Source: Shewanella sp. TC10 (GTDB lineage Bacteria > Pseudomonadota > Gammaproteobacteria > Enterobacterales > Shewanellaceae). From it: DNA of 64,000 nt. The translations under genes were made by a program, and so were the position numbers. The notes beneath the pieces are model-generated. The model was not told where the DNA came from, made no database searches, and worked only from the letters and a program-made list of their open reading frames with translations. Below, one piece after another: positions 8,901 to 16,900 of this stretch. Where the stretch lies: contig NZ_VKHR01000002.1 of NCBI RefSeq assembly GCF_009663145.1, positions 7,705 to 71,704 of the forward strand. Direction: 5' to 3'. How positions within the stretch are numbered: position 1 is the first letter of the stretch; the number at the start of each line of letters is the position of its first letter.

Positions 8901-11883
8901 CACCCAAGTTGATGGCTTAACAGCAAAAGTAACGGTTAAATCGGATACAGGAGAATCCCACCAAGATGGTATTACCCGGCAAGCCACACCTGTGATAGTG
9001 GGGATGACTGAGCCGAATTCTCAAGTGGTCATTCGGGACGAATATGGTCAACCACTAGGTTTTGCACGTGCTAACGGATTGGGTGAATACCACATTCAAA
9101 CCACTGGACTTAGGGAAGGCGATCACAGGTTACAAATTGAAGCTCAAGATAGAGCGGGAAATCGACAATCTACAAGCCTTACCGTAGAAGTGGACAATAC
9201 AGCCCCGACCATCCAAAAAGTTGATTTAAGTGGAGTAAGCAGTCATCACCCAACATTTGAAGGCCAGGTCAGCTTAGATACTGCGCAAGTAGATATCGTC
9301 ATTAAACAAGGTGGCCACATTATAGAAACTCTGCATGCCGCTTTAGATGGTAAAGGTGGCTATAGTGTCGATGCAAGCAACCTACCGGATGGGGGATATA
9401 CCGCGTATATTCAAGCTACTGACCATGCAGGCAACCAAACACCGTCGGCAAAAGCAGGTGTATTTGACCGATTTAGTGTAGACACTCAAGTATCTCCGCT
9501 AACGGTGACACTTACTCATGACACCGGAAACAACACTTCTGACTTAATCACTACCGATGGCGCATTAACGATTACGGGACAAGAACCCGGGGCAACGGTT
9601 GAATATTCCACTGACAGCGGGCAAACATGGTCATCAAGTTTTACGCCACAACAAGGGTCAAACACCATTAGTGTGAGGCAGACTGATACCGCAGGAAATG
9701 TGTCGGCTCCAGCATCATTAACGTTCACTCTTGATAACCAAGTCACAGCACCTTCTATTAATTTGAAATCATCAACTGACTCTGGATCTTCCGCAACCGA
9801 CGACCTAACGAACATTCATACCCCGATCATTACCGGCAGTAGCGAAGCAAATGCTGCCATTTCTATTATTGATGAAACGGGCAAAGTCATTGCGACAGGA
9901 ACAGCAAACAGTAGTGGTACTTATCAACTGACCACATCGAATATTGCTGAGGGCCAGCATACTTTCACTGTATCTTCTACAGATGCAGCTGGTAACCATA
10001 AAAGCGCGTCCTTATCTATCGAAGTTGACTACACGGCGCCAACAATTTCGAATCTGAATCTGCAAACAGTCACCACTCATCAACCTACATTCAATGGGAC
10101 CGTTGCTCTAGATACCGTTAGCGTTGATATAGTGATCAAAGATGGAAGCACCATCATTGAAACCCTACACGCGACTCTAGATGGCAAAGGTGGCTACACC
10201 GTTGACGCTACTAATCTACCCGACAGTAGTTACACCGCTTATATTCAAGCCACAGACAAAGCAGGAAACCAAACTCCATCTGGACAAGCATGCATATTTG
10301 ACCGATTTGATGTAGATACTCAAGCCAGCGCAGCTATCCAGCTTGACCCCATCACTGCAGACAATATTATTAACGCCCAAGAAAGCGCAACCGATATAGG
10401 AGTTTCAGGCCAAGTCAGTGGCGATGTGCATCAAGGGGATAATGTAAAATTAGTCGTCGGGCAACAAAGTTATAGTGCAACTGTTGACGCCAGCGGCCAC
10501 TTTAACGTGAATATCGCAGGCTCTGAATTAGCATCAAACTCCTCGATAACAGCTAGCGTTATAGCCACCGACGACGCAGGAAATACAGCCAGTGCTTCGC
10601 AAGTGATACACTATAGCAGCGATACACACGTAGGCATGCCAACCATTACCTTTGAAAACCCAGGCAGTGACAACGCCTACAGCAAAGCCGAAATAGCTCA
10701 AGGTCATGCAGGTACCGTGACCGCAACGGTGCATGCTGCAGCTGATGCCCAAGTAGGCGAGCACCTGAGTATTAATGGCGTTGACCATGTACTCGATGCC
10801 AACAGTTTAGCCCATGGTATCAACCTTGAAGTTGCACCCAGTAGTATTGTCAGAGCGATCATGACCGATGAGCACGGTAACGTTAACTCTGCCCTCAATA
10901 TTGCTGCAAGCGCGAAGCCTGAACCTATCGTCGTCACCGCCCCGCCTGGTAGCCACCATATTGGTGCCTCTTTGGGAGTACCGACCTTAATACCTACTCA
11001 AACACCTGTTCCTACAGCTCAACAAGGCTGGAAAATTTTAGTCAATGGCCACTATCAGACTAGCTATACCAGCCAATGGGGCACCCTGACCATAAACCCC
11101 AAAACAGGTCAGTTAAACTATCAAGAACACGCAAATACTCATACTGGTCCTCATGGCAGCGCTCAGAATGTTGGTGTGCATGAGGATAAGTTTGAGGTCG
11201 CGCTTCAAGGGTCACACCATGATGATGTCATCATGCATGTTCAAGTGAGTATATTAAGCCACGGCCCAGGACATAGTGGTAAACTCACTTTAGGCTCTGA
11301 AGTTCTTGATATGACGGTGACGCCAACCATTACTCATTCCGCACCACCGCCACCTCCTACAGCAGCCGATGCTAATGATGCTCCCCAAAATGACGCCATT
11401 GCTGACATCAGTGTAGATTTACACGATATATTGGTTGATGATGCCGCGGTTCACACTGGGCAAGACACACAATCATCAGATGATGCAACAGTTCAAGTTC
11501 AAACAGAAGCTGAGACGGAATCGACGTCACAACCATTATCACCAACGCCAGTGACTGCAGCTGCAGTAAGTACCCCGATTGATCACTATTTAAATATGGT
11601 AGGTATTTCACAGGCGGACATAGCACCGACAAATACAGCGGGTATCGACCCTCTCGATTTGCCAGGTGTTCCTGAAATGGCCATTGAGAATGTAGATGCA
11701 GATATGCTGGATGTGAGTCAAGGTGATGCTTTTGAAAACCCACTAGATGATGAGCACCATCAGCAACATAAGGATGAGTTATTAACTGATTTAAATGACC
11801 AACCAGATCAGAGTGATATTAATCAGGCTAATGACGATGATTTGCTGCATCAAGCATTAAATGACATGCACAATCAGGTCTAA
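1..11883 (+). CDS. Giant VCBS/Ig-like repeat adhesin, 5'-truncated by the window
   Basis: The frame is open from the first base, so the true start lies outside; 3960 residues are visible. It begins with nine nearly identical VCBS repeats of 106 residues (to about base 2920; typical text ELGHWTYTADNS...TVTINGTDDKAVI). More diverged VCBS repeats alternate with cadherin/tandem-95-like domains (TEDQTLL...DYNGQVQFTYDIKDAHGG, around 3870-4170 and 4600-4870) up to about 7600. Bacterial Ig-like domains (AGNQTPS, DTQ, TDAAGN motifs) run to about 10650. The tail carries a short proline run and an acidic His/Asp/Gln-rich end. Such proteins are secreted biofilm or surface adhesins, usually exported by type I secretion. 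I see no RTX GGxGxD nonapeptides and no clear secretion signal in the tail. No secretion gene lies downstream. The family call is firm; the adhesive role is inferred. Confidence 0.9.
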   Translation, partial: GTEQKISVTINGTDDKAVIAGTSTAQLTEDKDLHQGQLHVDGALTVTDVDNGQNQFQATVQQGQFGTLSLNELGHWTYTADNSQQAIQGLKSGDSLTDTLVVHSVDGTEQKISVTINGTDDKAVIGGIATAQLTEDKDLHQGQLHVDGALTVTDVDNGQNQFQATVQQGQFGTLSINDLGHWTYTADNSHQAIQSLKTGESLTDTLVVHSIDGTEQKISATIKGTDDKAMIAGTSTAQLTEDKDLHQGQLHADGALTVTDVDNGQNQFQATVQQGQFGTLSLNELGHWTYTADNSQQVIQGLKTGESLTDTLVVHSVDGTEKKITVSINGTDDKAVIGGIATAYLTEDKDLHQGQLHVDGALTVTDVDNGQNQFQATVQQGQFGTLSINDLGHWTYTADNSHQAIQSLKTGESLTDTLVVHSIDGTEQKISVTIKGTDDKAMIAGTSTAQLTEDKDLHQGQLHADGALTVTDVDNGQNQFQATVQQGQFGTLSLNELGHWTYTADNSQQVIQGLKTGESLTDTLVVHSVDGTEQKITVSINGTDDKAVIAGTSTAQLTEDKDLHQGQLHVDGTLTVTDVDNGQNQFQATVQQGQLGTLSINDLGHWTYTADNSQQAIQGLKTGESLTDTLIVHSVDGTEQKISVTINGTDDKAVIAGTSTVQLTEDKDLHQGLLHVDGALTVTDVDNGQNQFQANVLQGQFGTLSINNLGHWTYTADNSQLAIQGLKTGESLTDTLVVHSVDGTKQKISVTINGTNDKAVIGGIATAQLTEDKDLHQGQLHVDGSLTVTDVDNGQNQFQAIVQQGQLGTLSINDLGHWTYTADNSQQAIQGLKTGESLTDTLVVHSVDGTEQKISVTINGTDDKAVIAGTSTAQLTEDKDLHQGQLHVDGALTVTDVDNGQNQFQANVLQGQFGTLSINNLGHWTYTADNSQQAIQGLKTGESLTDTLVVHSVDGTEQKITVTINGTDDKAVITGTDSSAVTEESQLQTSGKLTVTDIDTGEAHFSNTDIQGLLGTLHLTDNGAWIYDLDNTNPKVQAIGQGATATDTITVRSADGTPHQVTITVNGTNDKAVIGGTSSGTVTEESQLSTSGTLTVTDGDTGEAHFSNTDVVGTLGTLHLTDNGAWTYDLDNSSSAVQALANGQQVKDIITVQSADGTPHQISIVVNGQNDAAVISGTTTGAVTEDRIYGMQWLVVNSHMNVTDADTGEAHFDPVLHAHNYAGLGYTSTLGAEVIVTPDGDWHYQLDNNISPVQSLGQGQSYVDKVTVHTVDGTTQELQITITGTNDNPRVTGSRLLPAGTEDQTLLITQSQLLAGATDIDKNDAGTLHVDAITADHGTVTHNTDGSFTFHPDQDYNGQVQFTYDIKDAHGGSVQATASSTLAAAGDAATISGVDTGDVHEGHTFTASDGSMTGGYVDDRSPDHQHGNIGKLWNDDIHTDGHLSIVDADAGESYAQTGTYYGTHGRVILQTNGDWTYYASIGQDATGRAIDHLGTGESLTDTVTVKSADGTTHDIVVTIHGDNDRPYCSGEVQLNSGKEDLAQTITATELLANTIDVDTNDIGKLTITNLHADHGSILDNQDGTFTFTPTKDYNGQVHFTYDVQDAHGGVTHTGASTTLLAHNDPATLPSAQAANSVTEDNLQSGTNNNELWSGWKNLDVQDIDSPSEAKVTQIEVNGVKHTVPTDFAMNLASTHGTFNFTHSTDGHNKWSYSADNSHTEIQQLSSGDSLTDTITLITADGTRIPLTATIQGTDDHVIIDTPDALTASLGTAVEDKVTTISGTLLAHDADSKDSVTFAASDNAGTYGTLHVDANGQWHYDLDHAKANLLQQGETKAEGFDITAISTDGSTATKHIEVLVQGSSDSATISVTSNPDVHEDQPGSSVEIISGKLTALDPDHDQSAFSLDVGKRHDPFNSGVHGGLHISKDGSWTYTVNNSQIQNLAAGQVEHVQYNVHTVGGDSHVIDIKVVGTNDAPTISATTLAHGTEDTHYQMQANQFGFTDIDTGDTLHSIAITDLPPATQGKFVLDGHDITSGQSIATADIAKLQFVPAQDFNGDIQFKYTVNDGHVDSTEASNTLHIDAVGDAAVITGTTTGDVDEGHGTYHDRSPNYAQPGMAKLTNDPLYADGKLEIIDPDTGEAQFDTKGVGYSYHGTYGQLILNADGNWHYKVTVGSNQQNVATQIDQLGDGQKLTDTITVYSKDGTAQDIVITIHGDNDKPYISSEVSLATGTEDTALTFTKADLLANTVDVDANDAGKLSIANLLVDHGSVVDNKDGTYTFTPTKDYNGLVHFSYDVQDAHHGVTHTGATTSLAAVADNTPATISGDSSGTVEEDHHLTTSGTLTVVDPDQGDIGFTATTVHGMYGDLNIDASGHWTYTLNNQNPDVTALFGNTQLIDTLTVTSADGTQHGMDITIHGANEAPSFTGGRPANGWVYDIPTDDHHGHGPDTGWVLTRDAKDAEGDTLHWRLISSSGDSHFGHIDVYSNTMWYRLDRNNPAVIALHEGDTLHDSFQIEITDGHGGRTIQTFEITVGGKDNSAPTAVGISYVTPDNIVNQDESMAPVHVTGRVFGDFNTGDLVSITVDGHPENYQAAVNADGTYDIEVPGVILVNNNHQSAVHDMTMQVVLHKADGSTVTGDHTYQVDTETPMPIVTVNDITSDNVINAAEAKSTVAVTGQVSGDFHYGDNVEVVVDGHHHNGRVAFDEHGNGYFSIDVPGAELTGAASLTVEVTTQDEAGNEASNVPVVKHYGAEISPPAVNLGLDPISHDGVIDNQEATQDIEITGVVANANENDIVTLNLSKPDGSHYKGLLLHDGSFHIDVPASVLIANANHHVIATVETTDQWGNPASSSHTQSYALDQTLNPSSALVTAPEVYLSLDPNSDSGTKDYITNIEALVLDGFTTELNAKVNIYDENHNLVGHGLADSNGDFKITTTLLADGQHQLTAVVTGPGGRQATSLPMGIEVDTQVDGLTAKVTVKSDTGESHQDGITRQATPVIVGMTEPNSQVVIRDEYGQPLGFARANGLGEYHIQTTGLREGDHRLQIEAQDRAGNRQSTSLTVEVDNTAPTIQKVDLSGVSSHHPTFEGQVSLDTAQVDIVIKQGGHIIETLHAALDGKGGYSVDASNLPDGGYTAYIQATDHAGNQTPSAKAGVFDRFSVDTQVSPLTVTLTHDTGNNTSDLITTDGALTITGQEPGATVEYSTDSGQTWSSSFTPQQGSNTISVRQTDTAGNVSAPASLTFTLDNQVTAPSINLKSSTDSGSSATDDLTNIHTPIITGSSEANAAISIIDETGKVIATGTANSSGTYQLTTSNIAEGQHTFTVSSTDAAGNHKSASLSIEVDYTAPTISNLNLQTVTTHQPTFNGTVALDTVSVDIVIKDGSTIIETLHATLDGKGGYTVDATNLPDSSYTAYIQATDKAGNQTPSGQACIFDRFDVDTQASAAIQLDPITADNIINAQESATDIGVSGQVSGDVHQGDNVKLVVGQQSYSATVDASGHFNVNIAGSELASNSSITASVIATDDAGNTASASQVIHYSSDTHVGMPTITFENPGSDNAYSKAEIAQGHAGTVTATVHAAADAQVGEHLSINGVDHVLDANSLAHGINLEVAPSSIVRAIMTDEHGNVNSALNIAASAKPEPIVVTAPPGSHHIGASLGVPTLIPTQTPVPTAQQGWKILVNGHYQTSYTSQWGTLTINPKTGQLNYQEHANTHTGPHGSAQNVGVHEDKFEVALQGSHHDDVIMHVQVSILSHGPGHSGKLTLGSEVLDMTVTPTITHSAPPPPPTAADANDAPQNDAIADISVDLHDILVDDAAVHTGQDTQSSDDATVQVQTEAETESTSQPLSPTPVTAAAVSTPIDHYLNMVGISQADIAPTNTAGIDPLDLPGVPEMAIENVDADMLDVSQGDAFENPLDDEHHQQHKDELLTDLNDQPDQSDINQANDDDLLHQALNDMHNQV

Positions 11884-11921
11884 AAAACTTAAGTCATAAT
11901 AACTCTGTAATAGACTGAAAA

Positions 11922-11949
11922 GGCGCAGCATGATCCATCATGCTGCGCC
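11922..11949. terminator. Bidirectional intrinsic terminator between convergent genes
   Basis: A perfect 12-bp stem (GGCGCAGCATGA with its complement) closes a 4-base TCCA loop. Read on the minus strand it is followed by TTTTCAG, so it suits the end of the minus-strand LpxR-like gene. On the plus strand only a weak T tract follows, starting 13 bases later. Confidence 0.8.
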
Positions 11950-11977
11950 TCTAAAACATCGTTTTTTGTAGCTATAA

Positions 11978-12982
11978 TTACAACACTTTAGTGTAACTAA
12001 TCACGCCGTAACCATGCCAATCATCGACATCTGACTCATATTCTTTACTGTAAAAATTAAAGCTCCAACTGACAGACCAAGTCGGAAAGGCCCAAATAAC
12101 ACCTAAGTTGGCTTGTGCTTGCTGATGCTCGATAGTTAACGACGAATCATAAGGTAAGTCACCTTCAATGGTTAAGTCATTGAAACGATAGCCCGCTTGC
12201 ATACGTAAATACGCTTGCCAGCTACCATAACGATTTGCAGCCGAAGTATAATTGCCCATATGCCCTGCCTGACTAGACAATTGCCCAAAGGTTTCTGCTA
12301 AATCATCACCCCATCGTAAGGTTAAACCCACACTGGATTGAGAGCGAAAATTACCTGCCATCGTGTGGTTAAATACGCTGATATCCCACTCACTATTATC
12401 AAATGCTTGCCAACGATTTAGCAACGCATCGACTTCATAAGCCAATTGAAACGTTACTTGGTTTTCAATTTGGTAATCCCACCCCTTTGGCGTGGTGGAA
12501 CCTGTAATTTTATGGACAACAGTTTGCAATTCTTCAGCAAAAGAAGCAGGTCCCATCACCCCAAGGGTTAACCAGTTTTTTTGCGCCAATGAAGAGCTGA
12601 ATTGCCCTGTAAATGATTCTAATTCTAACAACCCTGCATAAGGTCGCTCATTTGGTTGGGGATAGTCATAGGCTATTTCAGTTGGCGTCCACATTCTGCT
12701 ATACATCTTAGCGCCATGAAGACTTTGCTCACTCTGCTGAGGAAACATTAATGCTGATTGCAATTGAAAAAATGATCCAGCGTTTGAGAAATCTTGCTCC
12801 ATAGAGGATTGCCAGCCGACAACAAAACCACTGGAATAATCACCATCTGCACCGATAATCACATCATTATCAAAACTAAAATAAATTTGTTCAGCACTCA
12901 CTTTCAAAGGAACTGACACCAGTAAAACACTGGTCAATGTTGTGATTGGAACTGAGAAAGCATTTAAGTATTTCTGACTCAA
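11978..12982 (-). CDS. lpxR: LpxR-family lipid A deacylase (DUF2219)
   Basis: This is a predicted outer-membrane beta-barrel of 334 residues with an N-terminal signal peptide ending near VSAEQ. The family removes the 3'-acyloxyacyl group from lipid A in the outer membrane. Visible family marks are FSFDND near the mature N-terminus, GDYSSGF in place of the commoner YTNG-type motif, the NERPYAG block, and VGPASFAEELQTVVHKITG followed by PKGWDYQ, which carries the conserved His. The start is TTG with an ideal GGAGG five bases upstream; no ATG fits better. The T-to-S change in the YTNG motif could alter activity. The family is confident; deacylase activity is inferred. Confidence 0.8.
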   Translation of the reverse strand: MSQKYLNAFSVPITTLTSVLLVSVPLKVSAEQIYFSFDNDVIIGADGDYSSGFVVGWQSSMEQDFSNAGSFFQLQSALMFPQQSEQSLHGAKMYSRMWTPTEIAYDYPQPNERPYAGLLELESFTGQFSSSLAQKNWLTLGVMGPASFAEELQTVVHKITGSTTPKGWDYQIENQVTFQLAYEVDALLNRWQAFDNSEWDISVFNHTMAGNFRSQSSVGLTLRWGDDLAETFGQLSSQAGHMGNYTSAANRYGSWQAYLRMQAGYRFNDLTIEGDLPYDSSLTIEHQQAQANLGVIWAFPTWSVSWSFNFYSKEYESDVDDWHGYGVISYTKVL

Positions 12983-13279
12983 GATAGCCTCCTAGTACTT
13001 GCAACTTTCGTTATCATTTCATGTATCTCAACTATCTAAGATTATAGCCAGTGTAACGATTAGCTAGCAGCACTCAAATAACTATCAAACATAGAATAAA
13101 AACAAGCATTTTTGGCAACCTAAACCCCACTCTAAATACACAATTACGTCGATAGCCACCATAAAGGAAACATGCAAAACATTAACACTTCGAAAGTATA
13201 AAAGTGTATCCAAGTAGCTCTTATAATCGCCTGTACTTAGCCACACACAAAACAAGATTAAACCTCAGCGGGCAAACAA

Positions 13280-14806
13280 TTATGCTTGACTGTAGTTGGC
13301 AAAAAGCTCTTTTGACTCTAAAGGCCTAGAGAAAAAGTATCCTTGAATTAAGTCCACACCTTGTTGGGATAAATAACTGACTTGAGACTCAGTTTCAACT
13401 CCTTCAGCAATGACACTTAAGCCAGACTTTTTAGCAAAAGAGATAATTGCATCAAGCGTTTTCTCATTAAAGTTATCTTTAACCCCAATAGTATCAATGA
13501 AGGCTTTATCAATTTTTAAAGTACTGATCCCGAGGTTTTGCACGTAACTAAAACCACCGTAGCCCATGCCCGCATCATCAAGCTTTAAGTCCACATCAAT
13601 AGCATAAAACTTATCTAACATTTTGCGCGCTTTCACTAAGTCAGTAATAGGTTGTCGCTCGGTAATTTCTAGTGAAATTCTGTGTTTTCCAAGCTTTCCG
13701 GATTCTTTTAGTGCCTTAATATATTGATAAAGTTTGTCATTTTCCAAATGCTCAGGAACAATATTAATACTGATAAACAATGGACTAACTTGCTGGCCTG
13801 TTATCTCCACCTCATCAACCATCACATTCAGCATCGAATAAGTCATATCAACAATTAAGCCTGCTGACTCAGCAAAAGGAATAAATTGATTAGGCGGGAT
13901 TAACTCTCCGTTAGATTGACGCCAACGCATTAATACCTCAACCCCTACGATTTCATTCGTTTGAGAGTTAATCACAGGCTGATAAAACGGAATAAACTCT
14001 TTGTTCTTGATACCCTTTTTTATATTCGCCCGGGTTGAGCTTTGCGATTGTTTGCGATACCAAAATGCGACAGTAAACGCGAACGCAATTAAAAAGCTAA
14101 TCAGCGCACGATATTCCCAGTTTAGCGATTGATATTGTTTAAGGTATTCTTCATTTCCAGTCAGGCTAAATTTAGCAATGTAGAATTCATTTTGCTGAAC
14201 CACCTCTTCAATAATAACGTGCTCACCCTCGAACTCTTCAAAACCAAACTCCATCACAGGTACTGCAGATAAGTTATCTTTAAAGCCATCAATGGTAATG
14301 GTGTACTCTAAACAATTTTCACAATCCACCGGTATAAAGTATCTAGGATTCATAGGGACGATACTGGCCACATATTGCTTATCACCTTTATCGTGGGCTA
14401 AAAACAATTCATGTATATCTGAGTGAGGTTGGTTTATGACTGCGAGTTTTAGATCCGGTCCAATATTATGTCTTACCAATTTTTCAACCTGACGAGGAAT
14501 CACCTGTGAACGGCAGATAATCTTTAGATCATCCATCACCCCAACCCAACGAATAAAGGTCGAGTTAAACACTGACATAGTAAGTAACTTTTGATTACTT
14601 TCAGAGCAGATATAGCTGTCATCCAGTTGCGGTAAAGCTTCAAGCTCTTGAGTGGTATCCTCAATGTACATGGTTAATTTATCAGATAAAATATGGGCGT
14701 CACGCTCAATCATAGTGTCAGCGATTTGATAATCTAACGCCTTTAAACCCATGTTTAAAATAAAAAAGCTAACAATGAATACCGCATAGCACTGTAATCT
14801 TTCCAT
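13280..14806 (-). CDS. Membrane-anchored CSS-motif EAL-domain c-di-GMP phosphodiesterase
   Basis: The protein has 508 residues. An N-terminal membrane segment (about 8-25) is followed by a periplasmic CSS-motif-type region with paired cysteines (YICSES, IICRSQ, DCENC), a second membrane segment near 235-250, and an EAL domain from about 265 to 500. The EAL signature reads EVL at residue 290, with NIVPEHL, EITE, LDDAG, KIDKAF, AEGVETESQ and QGYFFSRP, so the metal-binding and catalytic set looks complete. It probably hydrolyses c-di-GMP in the cytoplasm under control of a redox-sensitive periplasmic domain, as known for CSS-EAL proteins. There is no GGDEF domain. EVL instead of EAL is a common variant. 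Confidence 0.9.
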   Translation of the reverse strand: MERLQCYAVFIVSFFILNMGLKALDYQIADTMIERDAHILSDKLTMYIEDTTQELEALPQLDDSYICSESNQKLLTMSVFNSTFIRWVGVMDDLKIICRSQVIPRQVEKLVRHNIGPDLKLAVINQPHSDIHELFLAHDKGDKQYVASIVPMNPRYFIPVDCENCLEYTITIDGFKDNLSAVPVMEFGFEEFEGEHVIIEEVVQQNEFYIAKFSLTGNEEYLKQYQSLNWEYRALISFLIAFAFTVAFWYRKQSQSSTRANIKKGIKNKEFIPFYQPVINSQTNEIVGVEVLMRWRQSNGELIPPNQFIPFAESAGLIVDMTYSMLNVMVDEVEITGQQVSPLFISINIVPEHLENDKLYQYIKALKESGKLGKHRISLEITERQPITDLVKARKMLDKFYAIDVDLKLDDAGMGYGGFSYVQNLGISTLKIDKAFIDTIGVKDNFNEKTLDAIISFAKKSGLSVIAEGVETESQVSYLSQQGVDLIQGYFFSRPLESKELFANYSQA

Positions 14807-14859
14807 TTGTTACCTAATCCTTTGGTATATTAAAAACGAATGAAACCTTATGGCCTTAC

Positions 14860-15792
14860 CTATTCAAATTCTGAATCATACCCTTCGCAACTCGCTTGTC
14901 TTTTTATCTTGCTGATCGGATCAACAAAGGTCAATGTCTTAGCAATCAGTCGCAATGGTTTATCAAATTTATCTGCAGATTTCTCAGCCAGCACTGGGTA
15001 GTTAGTGTCGTTTTCTAATGGCATACCGAGTGACATCATATGCACTCTTAATTGATGCATCTTTCCCGTAATTGGACTTAACTCAAATAAACCCTTATCA
15101 CCTTTTACAGCGATTAAACTGATTTCAGAATGAGTATTCGATTCACCTTCTGTTATTTTCATTAAAAAGCTCGGCGTTGAACGCACCATTCTATTTTTAA
15201 CAGTCCAACGCACAGGTAAATTTAAGGTTCCAGCTTGATATTTAGCAAGTAATTCAGGAGTTAATTTAGCAATCGCTTGATACTGTTTTTTAATACTGTC
15301 AGTAGTGAATAACTCATGGTATGCATGCCTTGTTTCAGGGTTCACCGTCATCAACATCACCCCTGCTGTTGGCCTATCAAGACGGTGAGCAGGGGAAATC
15401 GTATCAATGCCAGTGGCAATTCTTAACCTATGTATTAAGCATTCATTAACGAAATTACCACTGGGTGTCACAGGTAAAAAGTGCGGTTTAAATACTAAAA
15501 TACAATGATCGTCTTGATGCAGGATTTTTTGTTGAAACGGGATTTTAGTTTCAACTGCAACCTCGCGGTAATAATAGACTCGAGTAGCAGGTCGATATGC
15601 CGTTGTAGGCGTGACTAACTCACCATCAGCCCAATGCACCTTGCCTAAATCTACTCTTTGTTGCCAAACCGATGCAGGGATCTGAGTAAAATGTCCAATT
15701 AAGAATGCCAATACGGTTTCAGGGTGAACCGATTGTTGTGGAAGAACAACATAAGATGGTTGAGCGGCGCGGGCTGAAGTATCGACAGGCAT
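14860..15792 (-). CDS. RluA-family pseudouridine synthase
   Basis: The protein has 310 residues. It carries the RluA catalytic motif HRLDRPTAGVML, whose Asp is the catalytic nucleophile, and the family blocks ILVFKPHFLPVTPSG and ITGKMHQLRVHM. It isomerises uridines in rRNA or tRNA; which site cannot be told. I place the start at the ATG at 15792 (MPVDTSARAAQ). The frame continues 16 codons further upstream to a TTG, but that stretch looks non-coding. The nearest experimentally defined relatives would be RluA or TruC-type enzymes. No S4 domain is obvious in the N-terminal part. Confidence 0.85.
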   Translation of the reverse strand: MPVDTSARAAQPSYVVLPQQSVHPETVLAFLIGHFTQIPASVWQQRVDLGKVHWADGELVTPTTAYRPATRVYYYREVAVETKIPFQQKILHQDDHCILVFKPHFLPVTPSGNFVNECLIHRLRIATGIDTISPAHRLDRPTAGVMLMTVNPETRHAYHELFTTDSIKKQYQAIAKLTPELLAKYQAGTLNLPVRWTVKNRMVRSTPSFLMKITEGESNTHSEISLIAVKGDKGLFELSPITGKMHQLRVHMMSLGMPLENDTNYPVLAEKSADKFDKPLRLIAKTLTFVDPISKIKRQASCEGYDSEFE

Positions 15793-15929
15793 AATTCCAT
15801 ATAAGCAAAAGACTACATTTTGATACAGTATAACCAACAACTTAAGGTCAACTAAAGCGAAACGGACGCAATAGTTAACCTAAGCACAAATTAAGGTAGA
15901 GTTTAAAAATTTAGTGCGTCAAACCGTCA

Positions 15930-16508
15930 TTAAACATCTACATGGGACTTCAATAGTTGTAAAACAAAGTCCATCGTTTTATGACAATCAGGTTGTTCAA
16001 CTAATAACAATTTATCTTTGTTATACATAGGCAAGACTTCAAGCCAACGCTGACTAACCCAAGTAGCGTCTTCTAGGTGAACCTGATTATATAAATCCAA
16101 TAGATCAGGATTGACCTCGTAAAACTGCTCTAACGCTGCGCTGATGATCTCAAACTCTTCACCAATAGGTTCATTTTGCCAATTTTGACATGGCAATGTA
16201 CGCGCTATCCAGCTTTGATCTCTGAGTTGAGCGCCTGAGAGTATTTTTACCCGCTGACGACCTTCCACCACAATGCTTAATGAATCATCATCTAACTGAT
16301 GAAAGTCGATAATTTCACACTCTGTTGCGGTGTCATAGCAAGGCGGGACACAGTTACTTTTATTGGCAGCCAGAGCCAATCGGTAATGCCCTTTTAGGAC
16401 ATTAGCCACCATAATTAACTGGTTTGGTGTCACCATTCTCATCTCTTGTCGGCCACCAGGAAGCAATACAGCCTCTTGGATAAGTAACGCCATTTCTATC
16501 GTTTGCAT
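15930..16508 (-). CDS. LON peptidase substrate-binding domain protein
   Basis: This 192-residue protein consists of a LON N-terminal (substrate-binding) domain only, without the AAA+ and protease parts. Typical features are the LLPGGRQEMRM start, the GHYRLALAAN strand and IVVEGRQRVKIL. Stand-alone LON-N proteins are frequent in Gammaproteobacteria, where their role is poorly known. The start ATG has a GGAGG six bases upstream. Cysteines at PPCYD, TECEI and PCQNW are of unknown relevance. Confidence 0.8.
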   Translation of the reverse strand: MQTIEMALLIQEAVLLPGGRQEMRMVTPNQLIMVANVLKGHYRLALAANKSNCVPPCYDTATECEIIDFHQLDDDSLSIVVEGRQRVKILSGAQLRDQSWIARTLPCQNWQNEPIGEEFEIISAALEQFYEVNPDLLDLYNQVHLEDATWVSQRWLEVLPMYNKDKLLLVEQPDCHKTMDFVLQLLKSHVDV

Positions 16509-16802
16509 AGCAACCTCCAGACCACAGCGCTTCTCGAATATTCCATTTATGAGGAGGCAAAAAACCTCTTAAGAATGCTGCAGAGATAGTAGCCTACCGC
16601 TACCAAGGACCAATAAAAATCAACACGTTGTCTTTTGAATTACAAGAATAAGTTTAGCAGCCAAGTTGGAGTTTTCCAGCTTTGAAAAAGCTAATACAAC
16701 TTTATGATTAGACAAGAATACATCTTGTCGATTATCAAATTTGTAATTGCAGTCGGTTATTTATTAGACAGGCAAAGATACGAAATAGTTTCAGTAAGTG
16801 AT

Positions 16803-16856
16803 CACTATTTGAGGTACGGGCACTATTTGAGTTAAGGCCGCTATTTGAGATACAAG
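16803..16856. repeat. Three tandem 18-bp repeats
   Basis: Three head-to-tail 18-mers share the core C[AG]CTATTTGAG followed by a variable 7-base tail. They begin at 16803, 16821 and 16839. They sit about 45 bp left of the MITE-like element. Confidence 0.8.
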
Positions 16857-16900
16857 CGTTGGGCCTATTAAAAAGAGAATGGCTAAAATAAAATTTATGC

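Noticed and set aside
1..11883. RTX toxin or RTX adhesin
   Set aside because: No GGxGxD calcium-binding nonapeptides occur in the visible part; VCBS and Ig-like repeats explain the sequence.
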